The notes: generated from the letters alone by a model not told the origin. A DNA stretch of 64,000 bases from Paralvinella palmiformis (GCA_025642065.1 JAODUP010000006.1:1488001-1552000); one strand, 5' to 3'; positions 32,575 through 44,480 are shown, counted from the first letter of the stretch. Program-made: numbers and translations.

Positions 32575-33756
32575 ATGGCAAATGTGACTCAGCCGCCGAT
32601 CGACGCAACTGAAAAGTGTTTTTTGTATTCTTTCCTTACTGATGGCATTATCAATTGGATATTGTTATTTGTCGGTTGTGCAGGTACGTGGCTAGGAATT
32701 ATCATACAATATCATTCAAATATAATGCAAGATTTTCTCCATATCTTTGTATTCTTCTGGGCCAATTTCAAGAGAACGAATTCTGTGCATATATCAAAAT
32801 GTATTTTACATATCATTCCAGGTAATTGTTTAACCTGTTTCATAGTGTGGAGAGATCGCAAGACATCGGCCATGTCACTTTTGCTGATAAATCTGGCTAT
32901 CGTAGACACCTTAATACTGTTTATTTGGACCAGCCAAACTGCTATTCCAGCCTTCTGTAATTACTTTAACGGATGTTTATTGTACGACCGTATTAAACGA
33001 GCCGTCTGGGCATACGGCTGGCCTTTTGGAACCACTGTCCAGCTAATGGGCACCTGGAGTATCGTCTCCATTACATTTTCTCGTTTCGTATCCGTTTGTT
33101 GGCCATCACGTGCCCCTCACTTGAATAGTAGATATCAGATCACGATGAGGACACTAGCTATACACATGGGATGTATCGTATTTAGTTCGTTCCGGTTTGC
33201 TGAAGTGTATATTGTATATGATAAAAATGGCAACATGATATACAGGAAGACAGTATTGGCTTCTAGTGTCATTTATAAGTATTTGTATAGGATAGTGTTA
33301 TACTACTGTATCACCTACCTGATGCCACTTTCTTTGTTGGTCTATTTCACCGTAAGGCTTTGTACCAATCTGAGGGCAATGAACAAGAAACGCCAGGAGA
33401 TGACGAAGAAGGCCAAAGAAAGAAGCGATCTGACCTTTTCGTTGGTCGTCGTCGTGGTCGTTTTCATCATCTGCCAGTTGCCTAATCCTATACGGCGTCT
33501 TCTCTACGTCATCCATGGTCCATTTCGGATGGGATGTGGGTATCCGAACTTCTACTTCAGTAGCTGGGCAGTTATATTTGTGAACTTCAACTCGGCCTGT
33601 AATTTCTTTATTTTCTGTCTGTGTAGTCCTGGGTTTCGGCGACAATTGAAGCAGATGGTAGCCAGACGTAGACGGGTTCAGCCACTTGTTTCATCTACAA
33701 CTGTGCACGGCGGGAGTATAAATACTCTATCTGCTCAGATTAGTGGCCATTTGTAA
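32575..33756 (+). CDS. Rhodopsin-family GPCR, FMRFamide-receptor-like; exons 32575-32683 and 32822-33756
   Basis: A seven-helix plasma-membrane receptor, probably for a short neuropeptide. The start AAAAAATGG has a good context and the N terminus has an N-V-T glycosylation site. With intron 32684-32821 removed it is 347 residues. TM1 ends GN-C-L-T (Asn 1.50 at 38). TM2 has LAIVD (Asp 2.50 at 65). TM3 ends S-R-F (123-125) in place of DRY. TM5 has Pro205. TM6 has CQLP (254-257, replacing CWxP). TM7 has NSACNFFIF (293-301, replacing NPxxY), followed by FRRQLKQM and a basic tail. CQxP and NSxxNFxIF are typical of FMRFamide-type receptors. Oddities: TM4 lacks its conserved Trp and looks short, no Cys is seen in the second extracellular loop, and DRY is changed. 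It could therefore be a fast-evolving or weakly constrained receptor. AATAAA lies at 33988. The two paralogues in the window are pseudogenes. Confidence 0.88.
   Translation: MANVTQPPIDATEKCFLYSFLTDGIINWILLFVGCAGTWLGIIIQYHSNIMQDFLHIFVFFWANFKRTNSVHISKCILHIIPGNCLTCFIVWRDRKTSAMSLLLINLAIVDTLILFIWTSQTAIPAFCNYFNGCLLYDRIKRAVWAYGWPFGTTVQLMGTWSIVSITFSRFVSVCWPSRAPHLNSRYQITMRTLAIHMGCIVFSSFRFAEVYIVYDKNGNMIYRKTVLASSVIYKYLYRIVLYYCITYLMPLSLLVYFTVRLCTNLRAMNKKRQEMTKKAKERSDLTFSLVVVVVVFIICQLPNPIRRLLYVIHGPFRMGCGYPNFYFSSWAVIFVNFNSACNFFIFCLCSPGFRRQLKQMVARRRRVQPLVSSTTVHGGSINTLSAQISGHL
32684..32821 (+). other. Stop-free 138-bp intron in the receptor gene
   Basis: Starts GTACGT and ends CATTCCAG. Removing it joins VGCAG to NCLTCF, restoring the TM1 GN motif in phase. 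Kept, it would insert 46 residues into TM1. Both pseudogene paralogues have a GT...AG at exactly this place (121 and 139 bp) with unrelated, stop-containing interiors. Confidence 0.85.
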
Positions 33757-34589
33757 ATATTTGTGTAAGGCTCTCTCAATGATAAGCACATATTAATCCT
33801 AATGCTGAAAACATTTTAATATCTGAACAGGATCTATATTCAATTAATACAATTTAATCAGATTAATAAGGAATTTATGTTTGTATTGACATAAATATCT
33901 TACAAGTATTGAATATAGTCATGCTGCACAAAAGGACGTAGATTGCCAGTATATTTAAATTAAGTGCTACTCACAATATATAATGTCAATAAACTGTGAC
34001 GGATTTTCATTTTTGTTGAGTTACTTAGTGAAGCCAAACGAATGCGGCTGATCGTGTGTATTCATTTAATACCAAATAAATAAAATGCGCCATGTACAAA
34101 TTTAATTGGTTTCTTACATAAAAAGTCTTTGTCATACCAGCTCGAGAAATGTCTCATTGGTCTCGTGGCTATATTATGTTGAGTAGACAAACTATGACAG
34201 AGTGTATGACTTTACTCCTTACAAAATATTGTCCAAGGGTACTGTTTGATATACTTTGGCTATATCGAAAAAAGTGAATTTCTCGTTGATGAAGAGTACT
34301 AATTTTGAAACTACCTGGATATACACACATGTTAGATATATGTAAGCCTTTGAAATACGAGATAGTGCCATACAATATTGGTTGTTTCCCCAGGTAGAAA
34401 TGCAGATAATAGTGGTGAGTGCCTGAATGAGACACTTGAAGGAAAACAAATTCCTTCCGCTATTTAGTAAGTTAAGTATGACTGGTCACGCATTGCTGAA
34501 AAGTGGCATTCAAAAATGTTTAAAAACTCCTTCTCAATAATGCGAAAATCTAAAATTCTTATTTTGTCTTCAAGTAAATATTAGTTGGA
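33757..34589. other. 3' flank of the receptor gene
   Basis: AT-rich. AATAAA at 33988-33993 and again near 34075 are candidate poly(A) signals. The 76- and 88-codon minus frames at 34449-34169 overlap each other and have no domain. Confidence 0.45.
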
Positions 34590-34860
34590 GATAATCTTAT
34601 AATAGTATATTACAATGTTTGGCTTATTTGGTTATATTTTGTTTTTAATTTTTGTTCTTCTTATATTATTACGTCATAATACTAAACACTACTATATATT
34701 AATATTTCTTTTTATAGGAAATGCATATTTTATCATGTCATTTTCACATTTGACTTTGATATGTCTTGCATTGTAAAGTATTTTAATAAGAATTATATTT
34801 TGTGAAAAAATAGCTATAAAATAAAAATATATATATATAAAATAAAATAAATGTATGATA
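34590..34860 (+). mobile_element. LINE 3' UTR relic
   Basis: 'ttacgtcataata' through 'tcatgtcattttcacattt', 'tatgtcttgcattgtaaag' and 'atagctataaaata' parallel the 3' UTR of the LINE inserted in receptor pseudogene 1 (14820-14985). Ends in a short (AT) run. Confidence 0.65.
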
Positions 34861-35870
34861 TAGGGAATTGAGGCAGAACAAGTAGGAGGCAACATTTGGA
34901 ACAACCATTTCTTCGAACCAAATATCTCATTGCTGGTAGTACTGTGGTCCAATCGAGCAGCACACACAGGAAACAAAATATCCCAAGACCTTTAACTGCA
35001 ATAACAGCGCACCATTGACCGACTGAATAAAGGTATCGCGTTGACCAAGCTTAAAGAGGGAATCATATGATGAATGAGTTAACATCTAGAAATGTTTGGG
35101 GTTAACCAAATCATTGACACAATTTTGATGTCGAATAACTCGTACTCGCTCCATTACCTCTATATCTTTATACTTCGGGTCATTCCCAGTTCCAGATTGA
35201 AACAAGGGCGAGTTGGAAGGCAAGTGCAAGAGTGTGGGTCGAGGATAAATATTACGACTGCAATCGCATACTTCTCGCAAAGCATTCTCGACTATAGACG
35301 ATAGAATAATATATCTGTCGGCTTATCAGATTATATTTAAGGCTAATTATTTAGGTTCCAAGGTTTGATATAGAAAGAAACAGCTTCTGTACATATCTTA
35401 GATATATATTCCTCTATGATGAGCTGTATTGGTGTCGAGAAAGAGTTATACTTTATACATAATTTATCATATTTTATTCCAACTCTAGACATTTTAATTA
35501 ACGGCTAATATTTGCTTTGAAAGAAAAGGGATACATTTCCGATATCGCAGTGGTTAGAATCCTACCATGCAAAATACGATTCTGTGTGTACAAATGAGGC
35601 CTATACTTGTATTTATGGATGCGATTCTTTATGGAGTTGCCTCTCGGTTCTATATCTTAAGGGACAACAGTATCGGGAAAACAAACTGAACTCAGTTTCT
35701 TAGTGATAACAAATACATATTTTGTTGGTGCTAGACCATAGTTATTACTCCACTGATAGACTGATCAGCTATGATCCGCTTAACAAAAGGTGTCAACACC
35801 ATTGTATGATGTATTAGTTGTATATAATACATAATCAGTCACTTTGTAAAACCGACACCGTATCTTATTG
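34861..35870. other. No gene recognised
   Basis: Includes a less AT-rich stretch at 35080-35300 with overlapping short frames on both strands (64 and 70 codons) and no domain. A weak tRNA-like A box ('cagtggttagaatcctacc') is at 35549-35567 without a clear B box. Confidence 0.4.
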
Positions 35871-35874
35871 TGTG

Positions 35875-35876
35875 CG

Positions 35877-35914
<38 letters not shown>

Positions 35915-36045
35915 CGCGCGCGCGTGTGTGTATGAGTTTGTGTATGTATGCCATCGTGTGTATGTTTGTGTGTGTGTTTTCGTAAGTATGTTTATGTTTG
36001 TTTGTGTTTGTGTGTGTGTTTGTTAGTTCATGTGTGTGTATTTTA
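35875..36045. repeat. (AT)n, (GT/GC)n low-complexity tract
   Basis: AT run (35876-35902), then 'gtgtgtgtgtgcgcgcgcgc', then degenerate GT-rich sequence. Alternating purine-pyrimidine throughout the first 60 bp. Confidence 0.9.
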
Positions 36046-36140
36046 GCAGTGTGAATTAAGGCTCTGGCACATAGAATGTCGAACTGTGAATTCGAACCCT
36101 GTGACCTCTGATGCTGAGACAGGTATGGTGACTCATCTGT
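36046..36140 (-). mobile_element. Possible tRNA-derived SINE fragment
   Basis: Reversed, it shows 'cacagggttcgaattcacag' (B-box-like) and an A-box-like upstream string. Short and without a second copy. Confidence 0.3.
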
Positions 36141-36659
36141 CCCTATGTTGCAACGCACATTAATCTCAATAAGGAGAAACATCTACAATAATGGTGTGTG
36201 AGAGTAATACCCACGTCCGATCACGACAGTTATGAGATTGTTTCTTCCAAATCTTAAACTTTTGGGTAAAACCCATGTCTTTGGTCTATTGGGCACAGTT
36301 AATATTAACTGCCTAAGATATTGTTTTGTTGCTATATCTTTCTTCAAGGCAACACTTCATAAACTGAATAACTTAATTGCTAATATCTTACTATTAAAGT
36401 GATAACTTAACTGCTATCAGAAATTAGACAACTGTAAGACCGTCATGGCGTCATAGCTTATGCGCCGTAAAACTCTATATTTACATTTTTAAACCGAACC
36501 TAATGTCTGCTTTACAAACTATATAGCCAGGATTGGGTTTTACTATTATTTATGACCAGCATATTAAAGCTAGCATTAAATGGCAACTGAATTTAACTGC
36601 AGTTATGAAAGATAATTATATTCCCACATACTACTGAGATGAATGATATATGAAACTAA
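36141..36659. other. No gene recognised
   Basis: AT-rich spacer. Confidence 0.5.
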
Positions 36660-38369
36660 AAATGTCATAAAATACCCCAACTACGCAAGCTCTGCCCATT
36701 GGCACTGTTCAAGATGCAATACAGGGTTTGTATTATTGGGTTAGGAGTACAATCTGTTCAGCTTTGGGTTTCTTCTCTGATACTGGATCCACCGGATGAT
36801 GTGGATCAACTGGTGGATCTGTGTGATAGTGCATTAACAGAGATTCTAGATGAGCATGTACCTTTAAGGACAAAGGAAATGTCAAGAAGACTGCTGCTTC
36901 TATAGTACAATAAGAGACACCAACGAAGGCATTATAAGTGGCTATGGATAAGGACCAGTTTAATTGTTCGTTATGAAATATTCAAGGTCAGTAAAATTCT
37001 AGCTAAAAATACCATTGACTCGGCTAAATTAGAATATTATAATAAAATATAAAAACATCCAAGGGATATTAAATGACTCTTTTCAGTGTCGTGAATATTA
37101 ATTATTACTAAAAAGTCAAACTGTCTTTCCAAATATCATTTAATCACTTCTTCTGTCAAAAGATATTAAATATACATAGTGGGTTTTCTCTAGGTTAAAA
37201 GACATGTTTAGTTTGTCAAGTAAAGTACTTGAATGGTTTCGATCCTATCTGGAACAGCGATCCCAGAGAGTGTCTATTCATGGTATTTTATCTGACTTTC
37301 AGCTTGTCTTATCTGGTGTAGCACAGGGTTCAATCCTTGGTACTTCGGTTTCGCAGTGTATACCCGTCCTCTTGGGATCATTGCGCAGCGATATGGGGTT
37401 AAATAGTACTTGTATGCTGATGACACACACCTGTATATATCACTGGATTCTGATAATGAGTTAAATTTCTCCTCTTCTTTGAATAATTTAGAACATTGCA
37501 ATGCTGACATTTGGCTACGGATGATTCAAAATCTTCTAAAACTAAATGATAATAAAACAAATATTATATATTATGTTAAATCCTTGAAGACACCAGCATT
37601 ACAGATGGATATATCTTCAATTATCCCTAATGGGTCAGTACAAAATCTAGGGGTTATTTTTGACCAATGTATTAACATGCATGAAAATGTCACATCAGTA
37701 TGCCGAGCTGCCTACTACCATTTTAAGAACAACCACTCTTTAAATCATTCTTGACACAAGAAGCACTTTTAACTGTAGTTCATTACATGACGTATAGACT
37801 ATTGTAACTCCTGGTTATATAGCATATCTGATAATAACATCAATAGCAATCAGCAAATTCAGAATATTACTACTGCCATAGTGACAAATACTCGAAAATA
37901 TTATCTTATTAGCCCAATTCGTCAAAACCTACATTGCCTATCTATCACACCGCGTATCCATTTTAAGGTTTTATTAATAATTTATAAATCTATTAATTAT
38001 ATGGTGTAAGAATATCTGTGTAAACTGGTGTTCATTAGAAAGTCACCCACAGTCATATCCAGTCAGATACTATTGCAGGTTCCAATGTCTCGGCTCAAGT
38101 CATATGGTAATTGTGCATTTAATTTTGCAGCACCCCACGTTTGTGGAATAGGCTGCCGGCAAATATTAGAAATGCGTCGTCTCTTGGAAATTGTAAGCCT
38201 CTTCTAAAAACACACCTATTTAAGGTCGCTTTCACAGATAAATAATTATTATCTTTTAAATCATTACAGGGTGTTTACAGACATATTATTTGGGGTATTA
38301 TTATATTACATATTATTTTTACAGCGCCTTTGAATGGCTCCTGCTAGTAAGGGCGCTTTATTAAATATA

Positions 38370-38405
<36 letters not shown>
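36660..38405 (+). pseudogene. LINE family L-a, 1.7-kb 5'-truncated copy
   Basis: The best copy of family L-a in the window. The linker 'SSLILDPPDDVDQLVDLCDS...LDEHVPLRTKEMSRRLLL' (36760-36905) is followed by decayed early RT. Then comes frame 37204-37464 with 'LEWFRSYLEQRSQRVSI' and 'GVAQGSILG', and after a frameshift frame 37410-37754 with the catalytic MYADDTHLYIS box and thumb (VQNLGVIFD). Decayed C-terminal codons (...TFVE near 38150) follow, then a 3' UTR ending 'agcgcctttgaatggctcct...aagggcgctttattaaata' and an (ATT)n tail (38371-38405). The YADD Asp pair is present, but the frame is broken at least four times. Confidence 0.88.
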
Positions 38406-41099
38406 CAGCTTAATACCTGTATTCCCATTTCATACGTTTAATGATTATGTGAGAGTGGACGAAATTTTAATGCATTTCGGAAAATCTCTGTTATTGGGAT
38501 GGGGGGGGGGTATGGAAAATATTCTTATTATATTAAACGGTCGCATCGTTCTTTGCTTTGCTAGTACTTAATAATGTTTTTTGTTGTAGGATTTTAATAT
38601 TAAGATTGTTTTTAAACTTGATTATCTTCCCATTTACCTTATTGTAATCACAGCTAAAGGACGCGACTCTTCCTTTTGGGTGTTTATTATATTTAAATAG
38701 AGCCAAAGAATAAGTAATATTAGAAATCATAACTTCACATGTTTGTTTGAGGCATTTACGTTGTGTTTTTAATGCTTAATAGATATCAACCGCTTATTTT
38801 ATTCTGCTACCTAGACTATTCAATTGTGAAGTACGTTCATTCGTACCTATATTATTTATTTTTCATTTCAAGCTCTCTTATTCTCACGTCTCTTTCATTT
38901 CTCTTGAATCGTTAGTTGAAAATAACCTCGTAATTATAAATGCAGAAGAAAAAAAAAACATTAGAAAGCAAGCTACACGTTTTTTAATTCGTATACATAG
39001 GACGGAAATAATTGCCCATACATTTTGACAGAAATCTCTCAATAAATGGTATTGGTTCCAAATCTACCACGGATAAGTTTATGAGACAAGAAAACGAAAC
39101 ATTAATCTACAGAAGCGAAAACATTGTGTGAGCTTTGCTTAGATTAATAATGTCCAGAAATGGGTTTGATGGATCTAGACGATGTGTTGAGGAGAATAAT
39201 GTGGCTCATCAAGAATCGGCGTGAATTGCAAATGTTAAGTTTTTGATTGCTTGCCACAAATTGCATTTCGAGGCATTACATTATTGAGTTGGATGGAAAG
39301 AACCACACGACAGGGAAGGTAAACGGGACTAACAGTAGTTATGAAATCCTTCAGCAGGTCATCCAGGGGATTAGGGAAAAGATGAGGAGGCCTTAGTGAA
39401 CAATAAGATTCTAGCTGTTCGGAAAATAAAGATAATTTTGAATGAGAGTAGACAGATTATGGTCGACCATCCCACATAATGCACCTGGGCAAACCGTAAA
39501 AGGTGTGGATGATCGAATGTATCATCAAAGTCGGTATACCTCTTGGCTGCATCAATGAAACCAAGGAAGGATCGGGCCTATTGTTAGTCATTGATGCCAG
39601 TGCAGCATATATTGTAAGATAACTTGGATCGCCATCACCAGCCTATTGTAGCGAGGCTGAAAATTCCTTCCAGCAAGGCACAGGCCAATAAAGTTCAGGG
39701 TGATGCTATTTCTAATAGTGTCGCTGGTGAATATTAACTCGTTACCTGACCTTTTCAATCTATTAACACGTATTCGACATCTGTTTTCATAAAGAAAAGT
39801 AATAAGGATTTCAGTTTAACAGGTAAAATAAATCCCATCGTGATTATGTGATTCTTCCTTTCAGCACACGGAATACCAGAACATTACTACGAGTGCAATT
39901 ATTAGCTAAATATTCGCATTTTTCATAAAACATGTATGTCGAATATTTTGTTTATATTAGATATAATGAAATCGGGTTTGTTTTGTTTTTACGCATCAAG
40001 ATATTCCACCTCAGTAGCTAGAATTACGTTGCTATGACCTGAAGTATCATTGCTTACTAATACTAGTTAGGTGAAAAATGAATTAATAAAAAATCAAACA
40101 AAAGAAACAAAGCAAACACATATGTTAACGTATCAGGAATAGCCTCTAATAACATGCTTGAAAAATGCCCAAATCCTGACTTTCTTACATGCAATAAAAA
40201 TCCCATCACTACTATATGGTCCTGATTATGTTATATTTAGGCTATTGTGAAAACGAAAGAGCATTTTCACTTAATAGAGGTAAGTTGGTCGAATTTATAC
40301 TTGATTACGTTTTATTATCATTTAGGTTTTCTTGTTTAAAGAATGCTTTCAAACCGTAGTTGTTCTTAAGATAGTACTAGGCAGCTCGGCATACATAATG
40401 TTACATTTCATATATGTTACTACATTGGTCAAACAAATTCACTAGATTTGTTTACTGACACTTTACGGGTTTTCGAAGATGCACCCATCTATAATGCTGG
40501 GGTCTTCAGGAAATAAACTCAATTTAGTGATGCTTAATATATACTATTTGTTTAATTATCATTTAGTTTTAGAAGATTTTGAGTCATCCATAGCCGAATA
40601 TCCGGAATACAATGTATTAAATTTTAATGTTTTAAACATGGCCTTTTCCCTAGATAATGCAGCAGACATGTCCAGAAGAATAAGTAACACTGGCTTACCT
40701 TAATCAATTGACATAATAATATAATTTTCCACCCAAACCAAGGCTGTTTTAGTGCTGTGACCATTTTTATATGCAGACTGTAGTGATTCATTAAGATAGA
40801 TACATTTATTTATTTATTTCAAACTATCAGTATCTAAATGTATCAACATCAGTATCTAAATGTGAATAATTCATAACTCAAATAAATTAATGATATAGTT
40901 TGGTGAAGAAATATTCTGTGAGTTGATGAAACCCAAGTAAAATGATAAATTAACAGGTTGATGGGGGTGTCTATTACATGACATTATTTGCCTGGATCGT
41001 CCATCATGATTTATTATTGTATTTATTACCAACACCGATTAATAATGCTCAATATTTAACATTTAACATTAGCAATCATAAGATATACGTGTATGAGTG
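38406..41099. other. No gene recognised; possible older relics
   Basis: 38406-39000 is AT-rich with a run of nine to ten G at 38503-38512. 39040-39760 is less AT-rich and purine-rich, perhaps an old repeat, with no frame over 60 codons. The 74-codon plus frame 40479-40703 has no recognisable domain. Confidence 0.4.
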
Positions 41100-41625
41100 A
41101 ATAATGTGATGGTTCAGGCTGTGCCAAACAAGCACCCAAGTACTAGTTCGTAACCGTTGTGATTTATCTTAGCGAACATACTCTCAAACTCATGATCATA
41201 ACTAATAGTCAGATCATTACGTAGTGAAAACCGGAATTGATCCCTATTATATAAAGAGCAACTCCACCTCCTCGGCTCAGTTTGCGGATATTACAGACAA
41301 ACTGATACACCGGGAGAGGAAACATATTCACAAAATGAATATCAAGACCAACGTCTTCTAAATTCGCAATAAGTTGTCTTAGCTTGTAGTATTTGCTCGG
41401 AAGGCTATCTATATTTAAATGGATTGTGGTTTACTTGTGGTTGTGTACAGATATTACAAGTTTAGACATGTCATCGATATCACAATAAAGACAGTCGACA
41501 TCCATTTTCAGTAATTGACTAACTTCATCATCCCTTTCATCAGTACTATCGCTATCACCACTACACAAGTCATTCTTTATAATCTCAACAAAGTCAAGAG
41601 CCACATTTCAATGAAAACTATAAGA
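41100..41625 (-). pseudogene. LINE L-a endonuclease N-terminal region
   Basis: On the minus strand the codons read VALDFVEIIKNDLCSGDS ... LYCDIDDMSKLVISVHNH, a stop, then HLNIDSLPSKYYKLRQLIAN, then the AP-endonuclease block IRKLSRGGGVALYI and HEFESMFAKI. The 'RGGGVALYI' loop is a hallmark of CR1/L2-type LINE endonucleases. It has few stops compared with the other relics. Adjacent pieces of the same family lie at 43.4-44.3 kb but in the wrong order for a single insertion. Confidence 0.7.
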
Positions 41626-43369
41626 CATCAAACCTGGTAACCAACACAACCCGATCTGTAATTGAGGCAGGAGCGATACGAAACAAAGACGCATAGTCAA
41701 CAATTGTAAGATCCATTCGTACAACCAATTATTTGTGAGAATACTTTAAATATATGTGGTGTAGAGATAAATTACACCAAACTAGACCAAGAAGAATAAA
41801 TTAAAAATAAAGGAATTAAGTGTGGTATGTAGTAGGATTGCATTCTAACATCCGCACATTATGAAATCAAGGGGCGTGGTTGGCCGATAAGAATATTAGA
41901 TCAATAATTTAGCTGAATACAGACACATTGTGCAGCATCATATACCTGTACCTGTAATGGACAATAGCATAAAGGACATTTTGTTTCCAAAATTGTAAAA
42001 TATATATTAAAAATGTACGATGGATCATATCGTAATGCATTCAGTGACCAGTATAGGTTTACATGAAATATACAAGCAATAATTAGGAACATAATTATTA
42101 TGTGGAAATAAGAGATTATAATGTTTTGTCAAATCCGTATAGACATACACGTCTACCTGACAGTAATTAACTTATTAAGTGAACTAAATTTTAATATAAA
42201 TTATTACACGCCTGTGAGGACAAGTCATTGATATGCGTAAATCTCCTGCCGTGGATGTGGGTAAACCCAGGGCTGTAACTATGAGTAGCAATACACATAA
42301 TGCTAATCATGTCCATACCTCCCATCTATTCAGCAACGCGAAACCTGTACCACAGCCGCGATCAGAATCAAAGTTGTCAGTCACTTTGCCCTGATTTACA
42401 AATCCATACTGTATGACACGATTGGCCTTGGTGACATCAGGTGTGTTAGTAATTATGAACTGTTTGACAGCAACAACCTCGTTACAACAGCTTGTCTTGG
42501 TGTAAGACGGCTTCGTTCCGAATGTCACATTTTAGAGACTTGTACTTGGAAAGGACTAGTTGTTTTCGCTCTGTTTTTGATGGTGGTATTGCTGGAATAT
42601 GTAACGATGGGTATCCATGAACCGACTGGTCTCCAGCGGTCTTATGTGGTCTTACTTACTCTGTGGGCAGACCGAACGAACCCGTTTCAAGTAATCACCA
42701 TTATATTTCTGAAGAAGGAGCCAACAAGTGCAAACAGTTTTCACCTTGTGCTTCCTTGTAGTGGTCCGCTGTTGGATCAAAGCGAATGATTACACTATCT
42801 CTCATATCCCGACTTTTAAGATATTCCAGGTCACTGGCTATCTGTTGTTGAGGCATCTCACTAAGAGTAAGTCTGGCCTGTAATAACACACCCAAGCTTC
42901 CGTAATTGGTGGCAAAGAAGCTTAACGTTATGCTGAGTAGGTAGTATTGTTTTTATCAGAAAACATGAGTAATGACTGTCCCTCAAGTCACCCAACCGGG
43001 TATATGTAATTATACACAGAATACACAGCATACATAAGTCAAATATTGCGAGAGTTCCTGACAAAGATATTGACCAATTTATTAAATCTATTACTCTGTT
43101 ATAATTTCATTCATTTAATCATCTGGTTTCGTGTTATCAGTCCATGTATGATCAACTGCAATCCACAATAAATGTTCACGTATCTGTAAAGTACATCACG
43201 GGATAAATGTCCACATATTTCGGGACCTCACGCAACATGACTCCAACTATAAACCCATTAGGCTAGCAAGGATATTGTGGCATAGGGCCAACCGCACAGG
43301 AATCATTAGATTACCTTGTCAGAAACTGTCTGATATCAGTCTCTGCAAAAGGCTAAAATAAATCGATCA
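41626..43369. other. No gene established; two small unexplained minus-strand frames
   Basis: Minus frames 42528-42307 (73 codons, starts MTFGTKPSYTKTSCCNEVVA) and 42895-42701 (64 codons, contains LTLSEMPQQQIASDLEYLKS) have balanced, protein-like composition in a region of higher GC (42230-42900). They could be exons of an unknown gene or an old retroelement. I recognise no domain in either. Confidence 0.35.
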
Positions 43370-44278
43370 TGGACATGGACATACCAATGGCATATCCTGT
43401 GGTAAGGTGTTTGAAGCAAACCCACTATGTATATTTGATATCTTTTGACAGAAGAAGTTATTGAAACCAAGGCCATATAATTATCTGAGTTGATGACATT
43501 TTGAAGGACGGCCTGAATTATATGTTATACTTTATTCACAACACTGACAACAGTCCTTTGATTTGCTTTCGAAGTTTTGATCTCTTTATTTTAAAATTCT
43601 GATTTGGCAGAGGTAAATGTATTTTAACTAGACTTTTACTGACCTCGAACATTTCATAATGAAAACACAAACTGGTCCTGATCCACAACGGCTTCCATAT
43701 ATACTATGGAAGCAGTAGTCTTCTTGGTATTTTCTTTATATTTAAAGGCGCATGCTCATCACCAGTGGCCCCCAACGTACTATTATAGATATCCACTAGA
43801 TGATCCACAGGATCCAGTAGATCCAATACCAGAGACGAGACCAGCAGATCAGGAAGAACAGCCCCCTTGTCAATCGACTTATATTTTCTGTATGAAATAA
43901 ATTTACCTGAAACAGATTGTTTCTGTAAAGATACATCAATATTAACGTTGAAATGATCAGACATGGTGGAAGACAACGACAAACCTTTGACCAAAATGTC
44001 ATCATCACGAGAGTATATATAAGATATGTCCATGTCTTTGTATTCTTTCTTACGCGTACTACCCGATATTGACAGACTTAAGGAGGTGAGCCAGTTGTAT
44101 GATTTCTGCATTCCTCTGGCAATCCGAATGTATACTGAAATCATCTAAGAGCAGAAATGACCATTGTTGGTAGCAAGAGGGTAAACCAATTCCGAAACTT
44201 CCTTGAATAAATCTGCAGCTATAAGGCCATTTTTCTTAGTTGGCTGTCATCGGTAGATAATAGCTACGCGAACACATA
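43370..44278 (-). pseudogene. LINE L-a relic: endonuclease C-terminus to early RT
   Basis: Minus frame 44144-43704 (146 codons) holds the end of the endonuclease (ITRDDD-like 'YSRDDDILVKGLSLSSTMSDHFNVNIDV', including the SDH motif) and the linker 'SSLVLDLLDPVDHLVDIYNS...DEHAPLNIKKIPRRLLL', then a stop. Further down, 43440-43330 matches early RT of 13.6 and 37.15 kb. Decayed endonuclease sequence continues up to 44278, where a SINE is inserted. Confidence 0.78.
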
Positions 44279-44291
44279 TCCCTAGATTCAA

Positions 44292-44480
44292 GGGCGCTTC
44301 CGTGATCTAGCGGTAGTGTGTCGGACCACAGATCACTACCACCCGTGTTCGAATCTCGGCGTGGGCCTATGTGAAGGTTGTTTCGTCTTGGACTTCGCCT
44401 CATTACCTGTGGAGGTCGCTCGGCCCATTTAGCCTACCATGTGCACAAACGTGGCCGTAAAACATCAATCATCATCATCA
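44292..44480 (+). mobile_element. SINE family 1, full copy with target duplication
   Basis: 189 bp flanked by 13-bp direct repeats 'tccctagattcaa' (44279-44291) and 'tccccagattcaa' (44481-44493), with one mismatch. The head 'gatctagcggtagtgtg' and 'gtgttcgaatctcgg' gives A and B boxes of a tRNA-like polymerase III promoter. The body runs 'gaaggttgtttcgtcttgga', 'cggcccatttagcctaccat', and the tail is 'catcaatcatcatcatca'. It is inserted at the upstream edge of the L-a LINE relic. Confidence 0.92.

Noticed and set aside
33298..33645. 115-codon minus frame
   Set aside because: Antisense to the intact receptor exon 2.
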